Assembly (NCBI RefSeq): GCF_030272615.1
Contig: NC_081405.1
Coordinates: forward strand, 157,781,954 to 157,845,953
Direction of reading: 5' to 3'
Source: Cryptomeria japonica
Taxonomy: Eukaryota > Streptophyta > Pinopsida > Cupressales > Cupressaceae
DNA: 64,000 nt
In this document: one piece after another, positions 34,326 to 45,451 of the stretch
Layout: each line of letters opens with the position of its first letter
Numbering within the stretch: position 1 is the stretch's first letter
Translations under genes and position numbers: made by a program
The notes under the pieces: generated by a model
What the model saw: the letters and a program-made list of their open reading frames with translations, nothing else
Told to the model about the DNA's origin: nothing
Database searches by the model: none

Positions 34326-36595
34326 TTGATGGTGATGAGAAGAGGTTTGTGTCATACTAGAGATGATAAGGAGCCCTTGCAGAGGAGGAATTTGTTCAAG
34401 ACCAGATGTAAGGTATTCGGTAAGTATTGTAAAGTTATTATTGATAGTGGTAGTTCAGATAATCTTGTTTTGGAGGAGATGGTGAATAAGCTGAACTTGG
34501 AGAGATTGAAGCACCCCAAGCCTTGTCAGATAGCATGGATTTAGGATGATCATAAGATACTAGTGACTGAACAATGTTTGTTGAAATTGAAGATTGGATA
34601 TTTGTCATATCTTGTTGGGTAGACCTTGGTAGATTGATAGACATGCAATACATGATCGGAGGAAGAACACATACACTATTGTTGCAAATGGGATGAAGTA
34701 GACCTTGTTTCCCTTGGAGGAGCCTTTGAAGATTGAATTTTGTACAAGTGCTAGAATTTGTTTGGTGGATGGAAGGAAATTCCTGGATGGGATGAGACAT
34801 GAGAATTTGTGTTTTTCTTGAGTTCCTAAGAAGACTGAAGATCTAGAGCATGTAGAAGAACAACTAGAGGAGATAAAGAAGTCACTGATAGAATATGGAG
34901 ACACCATTTCAGATAATGTACCTAATGGATTACCCCCTATGAGAAGTATCAGTCATTTAATGGACCTAATTCTTGTAGCTAGTTTGCCTAATAAAGAAGC
35001 ACACCAGATGACACTGATAGAGAATGAGGAGATGAATAGACAAGTGCATGAATTATTAAGGAAAGGTTTGATCAGAGAAAGATTGAGTCCTTGTGCAGTG
35101 TCAGCAGTGTTAGCACCTAATAAGGATGGACAATGGAGGATGTGTACTGATACCAGAGCAATAAACAAGATCACAGTGAAGTATATATTCCCTTTGCGTA
35201 GGATGGATGACATAATGGACTGTTTAAGTGGAGCTAGATAATACACAAAGATAGAATTGAAAAGTGGATACTATTAGATCAGAATTAGAGAAGGAGATGA
35301 GTGGAAAACAACATTCAAGATTAATGAAGGACTGTATGAATGGTTGGTGATGCCTTTTGGATTGACTAATGCATCAAGTAATTTCATGAGGTTGATGAAT
35401 GAGACCTTGTATTGAATAAATTATTGGGTAAGTTTGTTATTGTATATTTGGATGACATTTTGATATTCATTAAGACCAAGGAAGAACACATGTTGTATTT
35501 GAGACAAGTTTTGCAGAGGCTGAGAGAAGAGAAGTTGTTGATAAACATTAAGAAGTGCAGTTTCATGAAGGAAGACTTAGTCTATTTGGGATTTGTGATA
35601 TCTACAGATGGATTGAAGATGGTTCTTGAGAAAGTAAGAGCAATTGTTAACTGGCCTACACCAGAAAGTATTGGAGAGGTAAGATCATTTCATGGATTGG
35701 CTAGTTTCTACTAGAAGCTTATCAAAAACTTCAGTTAAGTTTGTAGCCCTATGACAAAAGCAATGAGAGGAGATAAGAAGGATTTAAAGTGGACAATTGG
35801 AGAAAATAAGAGCTTTGAATTGTTGAAGCAGAAGGTGATAGATCAACTTGTGTTAGCTTTACCAGATTTTAGCAAAGTATTTCAAGTGGACTGTGATGCA
35901 AGTGGGAATAAAATTGGAATAGTGTTAAGTCAGGAAGGTAGACTAGTACCTTATTTCGGTGAGAAATTGAATGATGCAAGGAGGAGATATTCAATGTATG
36001 ATTAGTAATTCTATGCCATATTTCAAGCATTGAAGTAATGGAGACATTATTTGTTGCCTAAGGAGTTTGTGTTGTATATGGACCACCAAGCTTTGCAGTA
36101 TTTGAACAATCAGAGTAAGTTGAAGCAAAGAAATATGAGGGGTGGAGTTCTTGCAGAGTTATACCTTTGTTTTGAAGCATAGAAGTGGAAAGTCAAATAA
36201 AGTTGTTGATGCAATGAGTAGAAGGAGAAACTTGTTGATAGAGATGAGAGTAGAGGTATTAGGTTTTGAGAAATTGAAGAACTTGTATGGAGATGACCCG
36301 AATTTTACAAAACCTTGGAAATCTTGTAAGGAAATAGTTAGATTATTTAATTCAAGATGAGATGTTGTCTAGAGGAGTTCAATTATGTATACCTATGAGT
36401 TCTATGAGAGAAAGTCTGATAAGGAAGAAGCATAGTGGAGGATTAGTCAGACACTTTGGTATTGACAAGATAGTGGCATTGATTAGTGAGAATTACTTTT
36501 GGCCTCAAATTCATAAGGATGTCAGGAAATTTGTGTAGAGTTGTAGGATTTGTCAACCTGCAAAGGGTAGTAGTCAGAATGTTGGATTGTATAAG
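34326..36595 (+). pseudogene. H pol pseudogene, truncated in integrase
   Basis: The protease keeps its active site (IIDSGSSDNL near 34440). RT spans 34939-35720: VLAPNKDGQWRMCTDTRAIN, then [16 protein letters not shown], and after a frameshift near 35410 the catalytic block YLDDILIF. RNase H starts near 35885 (QVDCDASGNKIGIVLSQ). Integrase appears only as its zinc-binding domain (VRHFGIDKIVALISENYFWP, then SCRICQPAKG), and the sequence switches to the J LTR at 36596. Many stops are present. The rest of integrase, the C-terminus and 3' LTR are not in the window, as expected if J inserted into H. Confidence 0.9.
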
Positions 36596-36766
36596 TGATG
36601 CAGGAACACCGATGTAGTTCTTATCGGTTGAGCGGTTAGTAGTGGAATTTCTTGGAGATCATGGCATTTCTTCATGTTTGAGAGTTTAGTGTTGTGGATT
36701 TGGATGCATTCCCTTGAGTTTGTTGTCTTTATTGTGCTTGAGTTTCATGGCTTTTTTATTCATTAT

Positions 36767-38024
36767 TGTAAAGCGGAAAAGATCGAACCCTAGTCGTTCT
36801 CCCCTCCCCAACTCTGAGGAGAGAGAAGGGAGAGTCACTAGGATTGATGGTTTTCACTTGGGAGAGACTTTACATTCAAAAGAGGGGTTGAAACCCACAA
36901 GATCCAATCCCACGCAATGCAAGATTGGATTCTAGATGAGTTTCAAGGGGTAAGACATCAAGGATACCCTCTTTTGTAAAGAATGTAGATAGAAAGATTG
37001 AACTAGGAATGCATGTAAAGTGGGAAATATTCGCTTATAAATAGAGATAGGGATATGGTATGAAGCTGCAGACCTGGAATTAGCAGTAAAATGTCGAGAT
37101 GGTGTCGTTCTGCAAATTTGAGCGAAAGTTGATGGGACGATGGCGCTCGGCGTGCACACGGTCCTCCAAAAAATCTGCGAAACGAAGGTGGATCTGTTCG
37201 TCTCTGCACAAGGATTCCAGATCTTCAATTACAGCCGCGTACCTGCAACCTACACATAGAAAAGAGAGGACGATTGGGGGGTTAGGGATGAGGGGTTTTC
37301 CTTTAGGTCAAACCCCGGTTTTGGAATTAACCAAGAAATGAGAATGCTGTAAATGTAAATGTTTGTAATGTAAACAAGTACTGATACCTTGTTGTAAGAA
37401 TGTTTGTATTCTTACATGCGAAGGTGTAATGTATGTGGTATGTTGTATGTTGCATGTGATCTCCTCTTCAATGGTTGAATCCTTGTCTTGAATGCAACAC
37501 TTAGCCTTGAATGGAGACTTAGAATGCTCAATTGCTTGAAGGAATGCTTGAATGCTTGAATATTTGAATGCTTGAATGTTTGAATATCGTTTCCGCCTCT
37601 TTTCCATCTACCAAAATGGGAGAGGAAATGTAGTTTATATACTTGTCAATTAGGGCTGATAGACTGATTTTCCCGACCTTAGGCCGACCTAGGAAGATTA
37701 TTTTCCAATTTGCAAACTTAAAGACCCGATGCCCCAAAAGAGACCGGGCCCAAAATAGGGCCAGGGACTAGGGCGTTGGGCGATATGGTCTTGGGGGACC
37801 AGGGCACTGGGCGCCCTAGTCTTGAAGGACTAGGGCGCTGGGCGCCATGGTCCCACCTCCAGGGATAGCAGGGTGCAAGGAGGATCAGGCCAGGCTGCTG
37901 AGAAATGCAGTTTTTGGTGTCATGAACAAGTTTCGGGGTCTCCATTTAGGTTCCGTGTTACATTGCCATCGTGAAGACCCAAATGCAGTCGAAATTGCAA
38001 GTGTCACAATTTTAGGACGCTACA
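36767..38024 (-). repeat. F 3' LTR (1258 bp)
   Basis: It runs from TGTAAAGCGGAAAAG to TTTTAGGACGCTACA on the plus strand. It is 62 bp longer than its partner because a 31-bp unit (GGACTAGGGCG...) is present three times at 37765, 37796 and 37827 but once in the other LTR. Confidence 0.95.
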
Positions 38025-38821
38025 TTTAGCCCCCACTTTAGCGGGAGTATAAGCGTACGCCAATACTTCCGGTAAAGTACAAGGAAACAACATTGAAAAA
38101 CTTTCACCACGTCAAGGAGGCAAGATACACCAAGCCCCCAGTGGACTAAGGATCTTATGACTTTGATTGACAAAGTAAAAGGGAAGATCACGAGGGAGAA
38201 CCATGACTGTCAGTAGTAAGGCTCCCTCACTATGAGTCATGTAAGAAAGATATCAAAAATTTTCAAGGCAAAGCTAAATTTGTCAAGAAATTTTCAAGTA
38301 TCTTGAAAAGATATGAACGGGATGTATGCCCCCCTACGTTAAAGCGATCGCACACACCTCACCGGGGGTGATTGCTTTAAGGTAGTGATACATATAAGAA
38401 ATGAGAAGGGAAAGGAGCACGTTATCACAAGGATTTAGCCCCCAAGTGTGAGATAAGCCCAAGGATAATAGACACAAAACACAAAGCACAAGGTGACTTC
38501 GCTTTCCTCGGGGTCAGTATGCTGTATGATAATTCATGTATATCATATGTATGTATGCATAATTGTTCTTCATTCCCCAATCAAGGAAGGTCACCTAGAA
38601 GAAGGGAACACGTGTCTTTTGAGTCAACATGAGAGAGACCAAAAGAGATCTCAATGCTTTGCATCGTCCTCAAGTAGACAACACTAAGGACAACAAATAG
38701 AAGAATGAGAATAACACATAGAAGAAGTAACAAAAGAGATCAAGAGAGGAGGAGAGAATCTGCTGTGCTAATGAAACTAGTCTAGCACGTCATCTACCCC
38801 CCGATCTTGCTGATCAATATT
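38025..38821 (-). other. F 3' untranslated region
   Basis: No gene is supported. The polypurine tract (minus strand AAAGTGGGGGCTAAA) lies at 38025-38039 next to the LTR. Confidence 0.7.
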
Positions 38822-41800
38822 TCAGGAAGGTAGGAAACACGCTAGAGGAGGAACATCCAACACAGCAGATGGAGCTATCACAAGATCCAAACAAGGGCTA
38901 TGTTCATGTTCCGAGCCACGTTGTTCTTGTCTAGGAGCTAGGATAAGTGCTTTAGAAAATTCATTAGATAAATGGTTATCAACATCAACATATTCATATT
39001 CACTATCAGAATGAACAGGAGTAACATTTTCATCATGCATAACATTTTCATCATGAATAACATTTTCATCTATATCATCATCAAGATTTATAAAAATAGG
39101 ATCTTTAACTCGCACAGGATCAAGACCATCATGCATCTTATGTTTAGGAGATTTCGGCTCAATCGTCGGCTGAGGAGAAAATGGAATAATATTGGCTGAA
39201 GGTGTTTTTGGGGATTGCAAAGTTTGAGAAGCAGCTGCCTGAGCTCTAAGACGACGCTTTCGTCGGCGTTCACGTGCAGAACGATTTCGTCTAGTCTTAG
39301 TAGGAAGTGGAGAAGAGTGAGGAGGAGGAATGTTCTCATCCTTATCACTTGGGTGTTTAGGTTGTGGTCTCTTAGGTTGAATAATAGGAGAAGAGGAAGG
39401 TCTCTTCTCTCTATAAGAGGAAGGAGGAGGAACTGCTCCATATAAAGGAGGAATATTTGGTTTAGGAAGGAGACCAAGCCCATCATGACGAGGAGGTATA
39501 GGTCTACTTTTAGGAAGTTTATTAGATATAGGCATAGTCACATCCATAGGGATGGGTTGGGAATCTTCTTGAGGAAAGACATTAGTTTTATCTTTCAAAG
39601 GAAGAACTTCCTTCTCAAGAATGATAGGAATATCAAGTTTGGGTTTTCTAGGTTCACTTAGAGATAGGATCATATCCTTTTTCCACTTTTGATAAGATTT
39701 GAAAAGATGATCACTTCGCGGAGGAAGAGATTGGAATTGTTTAGGCCAAAAGTAATCAATAGGAACGCTAGAAGTTGTTTCATCTGGTTTAAAGAGACTA
39801 TGATTGACAGTAACAACTTCACCATTATGGGGAAATTTCAAACACTTGTGAATAGGAGAAGCAATAGCTTTCATGGAAGATAGCCAAGGATAGCCTAGCT
39901 TCACACGAAATTGTTCGGACGATGGAATAATAGCAAAGTCCACATCAAGGGATTTGTTATGGACTTCAATAGGTAATGTAATAGAACCAATTGTAGGAGA
40001 AGAAAATGCATCAAATAATTTCATAACCACATTTGTTTCGTCATAGATCACTTGATTCAATTGCAAAGTAAAAAGAAATTCTTCAGTAGTGATATTAACC
40101 ATACAAGAAGGATCAATAAGCACTCCATGGCAAGGTGTATTCTTGACTTTTGCAACTATATATAAAGGACCATCAGGTGCCCTGATAGTTTCACTGGAAT
40201 CAAATGTGATGGAAGGTTCTTTAGGGATTTTCTGCTGCTCCACAAAGTTAATCACATTCGGAGTCATAGACACAAGATCATCAGGTGAGACAGAGGAATC
40301 AGTAGTATCAATCACATTAGAGGTATGAGAAGGCAATGGATCAGTAAAAATCTTAAGATTTTGGTTAGGAGGAGCTACAGATGTGTTGCCTTTATCATTC
40401 ACACCAGAAACAGAGATAGTATTATTATCAATCAAATCTTGAATTTTACCCTTTAAAGCAAAACATTTTCCAGTATCATGCCCAGGTTGACGATGAAATT
40501 GACAAAAAGATTTGTTATCAAAATAGGGCGAATTAATCTTTGCAGGATCTATTTGCCTTATAGGAGGAAGAGTAAGCACATTTTGTTCCAATAACTTATT
40601 CATAATACTATGCAATGATTCATTCAAAGGAGTAAATTTTCTTTCTTTCTTGAAAAACTTAGAAATAGGAGGCACACCTGATGCTGCATTCACATTGTTG
40701 ATGATGTTTTCATTGAATTTAATGGACTCTCTATTCGGTTTAAACTTCCCAAATGGTTGTTGACTACTATCACCCTTATCACTCGGAGCCATAGGATTTG
40801 CTTGTTCCATTTGACTCACAGTCAGTTGATAATTGTGAAGAGTCGCGCACAACTATTGGAAAGAAGTAAACTCAGAAAACAGGAGTTTTTCTCTAATATC
40901 TTTTTGTAAATTAGAAATAAAGATTCTTTGAATATCATTGTCAGGCACTGGAAAGGAAATTTGAGCATACAAATGCTTATATCTACCAATGAAATCAGTC
41001 ACTTTTTCTTTAACACCTTGTTTACAATGCATTAAATCAATCAAAGTAACTTTAGGACTTATATTGTTTTGAAATTGTTGAATAAAAGCATTTGCAAGTT
41101 GTTCGAAAGAAGAAATAGAATAGGAAGGTAACGAGCAATACCATTGTAGGGCTTTATCTCTTAATGTTCTAGTAAATAGTTTTGCAAGCAACCTTTGGTC
41201 ATAAGCAAAATCGGTACATATTGTTTGAAAGGTCTTAACATGTGTTAGAGGATCACCCTTACCATTATAAAGCTCCAAATGCGGAATTTCAACATGTTTA
41301 GGGGGAATAGCTCAGACAATGTCAAGAGAAAGTGGGCTCGCAACATCAAATGTGGGCACACTAAACTTAGATTGATTCATAGAGGCAATTTGTTGCTGTA
41401 AAGAAGAGACAGTTTGTGCAAGATTGTTAATGGTTGCTTCAGTCGAAGAGTTCATATTAGACGTGTTAGATTGTGATGGAGGTGTTATGTTATTGAAAGA
41501 AGGTAGAGAGTAAGGTGGTGGGACACTATGATAGTTAGTCATTGATTGGAAAGGAGGAACGCTACAAGGAGGAATAGAATGGTTAAATGAATTGCCCCCT
41601 TGCGTCATGTTCATTTGTGGTGATATAATAGGAACACTCATTGAAGGAATGAATGAAGAAGTTGGATTGAATGAAAGAAGAGGGTTGATTGAAGAAGAGG
41701 GATTGCCCCCATGACTGGTGATCATAGGAGGAATGTCTTGTGTTGAAGTAGTCATTATGTTTGATGTAAAAGTAGGAGTACTAGCAATAGGAGTCATCAA

Positions 41801-42229
41801 AGGAATAGAATGATTGACTTGAGTAGGAGGTTGTGTATAACCTAAAGTTTCGGCACAACTCTTCATAGGCATCACATTCGAATCCACAATGTGTGCAATA
41901 CCACGCAAAATATCAATTCCATTCTTATCACTTTGAACCATACATTTTAGACCCTCAATTAATGAAAGAGCTTCGCTATCGGGGTATTCTTGAGACATCC
42001 ATTGTCGAAAATCATCAAATTGGTTATCCAATTTTGAAAGTTGTTCTACAGAAACCTCATGGAGAGCTTCTTCATCATTAAGAGGATTAGAGGAATTACC
42101 CATGTCCTCGTTAAAAAGGCCATTCAAATTAGGTTCCATCTCCTCAGTAATTAAACCTTGGAAAGACTTAATTCTAAGGCTTCGTCTAACGGGAATAGTG
42201 TAAGTAGGGCTTATTGTTGTAAAACTCAT
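38822..42229 (-). pseudogene. F gag-protease frame (1136 codons, two in-frame stops)
   Basis: One frame runs from the ATG at 42229 (MSFTTISPTYTIPVRRS) to the stop at 38822, interrupted only by a TGA near 41312 and a TAG near 40853. The first 305 residues are Ser/Thr/Pro/Asn-rich. The gag core follows at 41278-40853 (ELYNGKGDPLTHVKTFQTIC, then TRTLRDKALQWYCSLP). A knuckle-like CQFHRQPGHDTGKC has His in place of the second Cys. The protease region has VLIDPSCMVNI near 40110, a D-P-S form of the active site, and VKLGYPWLSSMKAI. A basic patch (RRNRSARERRRKRRL) and a repeated HDENV segment precede the end. It would package RNA. The two simple nonsense codons in an otherwise open frame suggest recent loss. 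Confidence 0.85.
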
Positions 42230-43392
42230 GCACTAAAGAAAGAGAGAAGATTTTGAATTTTAGAGGTAGCAAACTTCAATAAAATCAGCCAATCTCCTAG
42301 ATTTAAGCTATTAAATGCAATCAGGACAATCTCCCGAAATTTCAGAAAAAATGTCTGGGACCGTGGTGAACGAAGTGCACACGGTCCCGGCAACTTTTTT
42401 CGAAATTTTTAGGGATGAAAGTTATGATGATTTTAAAGCTAATATGAAAAAATTGAGTGATTTTACGATCTGTAGATAGGCCAAATTAAAGTTGCAATCT
42501 CAAAATTGAACCCTACCAAGATTGTTGAAAAATGTAAAATTTGAATTTTGAAAAAGAGGGGGAAATTGAAATTTTGAATTTTATGATTTTGGATGGAATA
42601 CTGAAAGCAATGCAGGCTTTGAAATTTAAAAGTTGACTCAATTTCATGCAAAATTCAAATTTTGAAAGTGGAAATCAAGGTTGTTGCAATTAAACACTTA
42701 ATTTCAAAAGTCACAAATTGTAAAAATTTGAATAAAGCACTGAAATTTCGAATGAATACCAACACACTTTTTGGATTTAGGACTGTAAGAAACACAATTT
42801 TGACATGAATTTTAATTTCAACAATTTTTGAATGATTAGAAGCCTCACTCCAAGCAATCGCTAGACCAACTTTGACTTTAATTTTGAAAGTGTTAAAATT
42901 GATAAAATCAGCCAAAATTCTAGATTTTAGCAGAAAAATACAGTAAGATCTAGCTCCCGAAATTTCGGAAAAAATGTCGGGGACGATGGCGCTCGGGGTG
43001 CACACGGTCCTCGCAACTTTTTTCCAAATTTTCAGGGATGAAAGATATTGTGATTTTATTGCGGAATCCAAAGTTACAACTGATTTGGAGGTGTTTTGAT
43101 TAGTGAAATTATCAGTCAACGGTTGAATCAAGGAGGTTTTAAAAATTAGGGTTTTGACATTTAACCACTTAATTTTTAGAATTAAAGCACAAATATGAAT
43201 TGACAATTTGCAATAGAAGGGTAGATCTGAAACAAGCATTAACCATTAAACATTCCACAAGTTTAATTACTAAAAACAAAATTTTAGGGTTTTTATGCAA
43301 TTAACCTCTAAAATTTGCAAAAGATCAAACATGGAAATGCAATTAAGGAAGCAAATTTTTCAGATCTAACCATGAATAATCAGAATGAGGAT
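42230..43392 (-). other. F 5' leader, untranslated, with repeated hairpin motif
   Basis: No coding frame is supported in these 1.16 kb. Two related blocks, at about 42334-42445 and 42957-43068, each contain GTGCACACGGTCC. The first forms a hairpin between GGGACCGTG (42358) and CACACGGTCCC (42378). A third version, GGCGTGCACACGGTCCTC, lies in each LTR (about 37149 and 43797). Such leaders in gypsy elements can carry packaging signals; that is inference. Confidence 0.6.
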
Positions 43393-43411
43393 GTTCACGT
43401 CAGGTTCACCA
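43393..43411 (-). other. F primer-binding site, tRNA not assigned
   Basis: The minus strand reads TGGTGAACCTGACGTGAAC, 3 nt inside the 5' LTR. It starts with the expected TGG but I cannot name the tRNA with confidence. Confidence 0.6.
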
Positions 43412-43414
43412 AAA

Positions 43415-44610
43415 TGTAAAGCGGAAAAGATCGAACCCTAGTCATTCTCCCCTCCCCAACTCCGAGGAGAGAGAAGGGAGAGTCATTAGGATTGATGGTT
43501 TTCACTTGGGAGAGACTTTACATTCAAAAGAGGGGTTGAAACCCACAAGATCCAATCCCACGCAATTCAAGATTGGATTCTAGATGAGTTTCAAGGGGTA
43601 AGACATCAAGGATACCCTCTTTTGTAAAGAATGTAGATAGAAAGATTGAACTAGGAATGCATGTAAAGTGGGAAATATTCGCTTATAAACAGAGATAGGG
43701 ATATGGTATGAAGCTGCGGACCTGGAATTAGCAGTAAAATGTCGAGACGGTGCCGTTCTGCAAATTTGAGCGAAAGTTGATGGGACGATGGCGCCCGGCG
43801 TGCACACGGTCCTCCGAAAAATCCGCGAAACGAAGGTGGATCTGTTCGTCTCTACACAAGGATTCCAGATCTTCAATTACAGCCGCGTACCTGCAACCTA
43901 CACACAGAAAAGAGAGGACGATTGGGGGGTTAGGGATGAGGGGTTTTCCTTTAGGTCAAACCCCGGTTTTGGAATTAACCAAGAAATGAGAATGTTGTAA
44001 ATGTAAATGTTTGTAATGTAAACAAGTACTGATACCTTGTTGTAAGAATGTTTGTATTCTTACATGCGAAGGTGTAATGTATGTGGTATGTTGTATGTTG
44101 CATGTGATCTCCTCTTCAATGGTTGAATCCTTGTCTTGAATGCAACACTTAGCCTTGAATGGAGACTTAGAATGCTCAATTGCTTGAAGGAATGCTTGAA
44201 TGCTTGAATATTTGAATGCTTGAATGTTTGAATATCGTTTCTGCCTCTTTTCCATCTACCAAAATGGGAGAGGAAATGTAGTTTATATACTTGTCAATTA
44301 GGGCTGATAGACTGATTTTCCCGACCTTAGGCCGACCTAGGAAGATTATTTTCCAATTTGCAAACTTAAAGACCCGATGCCCCAAAAGAGACCGGGCCCA
44401 AAATAGGGCCAGGGACCAGGGCGCTAGGCGCCATGGTCCCACCTCCAGGGACAGCAGGGTGCAAGGAGTATCAGGCCAGGGTGCTGAGAAATGCAGTTTT
44501 TGGTGTCATGAACAAGTTTTGGGGTCTCCATTCAGGTTCCGTGTTACATTGCCATCATGAAGACCCAAATGCAGTCGAAATTGCAAGTGTCGCAATTTTA
44601 GGACGCTACA
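43415..44610 (-). repeat. F 5' LTR (1196 bp)
   Basis: Its boundaries match those of the other LTR. It carries one copy of the 31-bp GC-rich unit, near 44413. Confidence 0.95.
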
Positions 44611-44615
44611 ATTAT

Positions 44616-45334
44616 GATGAGATGTCAATTTTGGTATTGGCCTGGTTGATATGTTATTATTGGTTAATCTTGTAGTGTGTTGAGCGAAGTTGGATCAGGT
44701 TGCAGTTGATTTCTGTGACTTGCAAATCATTGGTTTATGTTTCTTGTGTCTTGTCTAATATTCTCAGAGGATCGTGTGATGTTTTGTGCATTGGAAGTTG
44801 TTCTTAATGGTTTGAGCCGACTTGTTATTGTTTACACATTTCATGAACCGGTTGGTCTTTGGGCTGACTTGATCAAGTTTTTTATTATTTGCGGATGATA
44901 TAAATAGAAGTTTGTGAATCATTTGAGAAGAAAGAAGAAGATAAAAGATAGAAGATAGAGTTTAGAGATCGAGCGAAGATGTAGAACCAATGAGATTTTG
45001 GTCTGGTGGATTGAACCCAGAAGGGTTGAGGTTTGTATTAGGGTTGAACTGACAAACTATTTTTGGAGGCCAATTTGATATGTGGATGATCTATGGATCT
45101 TATGTTTATGTTGTAAGCATTGTTTGTATCCTGGAATGCGATCGAATGTGTGGTCTATGTAATTATTCAGACTGTAATAAAAATTGTTCATACTGTTTAC
45201 CAGTTATGTATTATGTGATGTTACTGGTTGTTCTTTCTGCTATTTTTGGCATTGTGTTACTGGTTACCGGTATATCTTGCATGGTGTTTGCGTTAGGATA
45301 GCCTTCATTGGATCTCTCTACCTTGACTACATCA
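44616..45334 (+). repeat. J 5' LTR, second part
   Basis: This continues the LTR begun at 36596-36766, after removal of F and one ATTAT. It has a TATA-like box (GATATAAATAGAAG near 44898) and ends CTACATCA. It matches 47607-48014 closely up to the K breakpoint, for example TTTTGTGCATTGGAAGTTGT. Confidence 0.85.
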
Positions 45335-45336
45335 AA

Positions 45337-45348
45337 TGGTATTAGAGC
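45337..45348 (+). other. J primer-binding site, initiator tRNA-Met type
   Basis: TGGTATTAGAGC lies 2 nt after the LTR end. It differs from the consensus TGGTATCAGAGC by one transition. Confidence 0.8.
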
Positions 45349-45451
45349 TAGTTTGTGAACCTATTGTTGGAGGAGGACTCGGTTATGTATCGGTTGGTTG
45401 GAAAGGAAGTTAAGGAAACTTGTGGACTTGTTTAGATTGCCAAATATGAGG

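Larger units (their letters stand above)
36767..44610 (-). mobile_element. F: Tat-like gypsy element with gag-protease only
   Basis: Two similar LTRs (36767-38024, 43415-44610) and a perfect 5-bp target duplication ATTAT (36762-36766, 44611-44615) define it. It lies in the J left LTR. On the minus strand a 1.2-kb leader is followed by one long gag-protease frame and about 0.8 kb of non-coding sequence. There is no RT or integrase, so it would need enzymes from a related element. LTR similarity and the intact duplication show it is among the younger insertions. Confidence 0.95.

Noticed and set aside
42655-43239. 194-residue minus-strand frame in the F leader
   Set aside because: It is AT-rich, Lys/Ile/Phe-rich and lacks any motif. 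It sits where gypsy leaders are untranslated.
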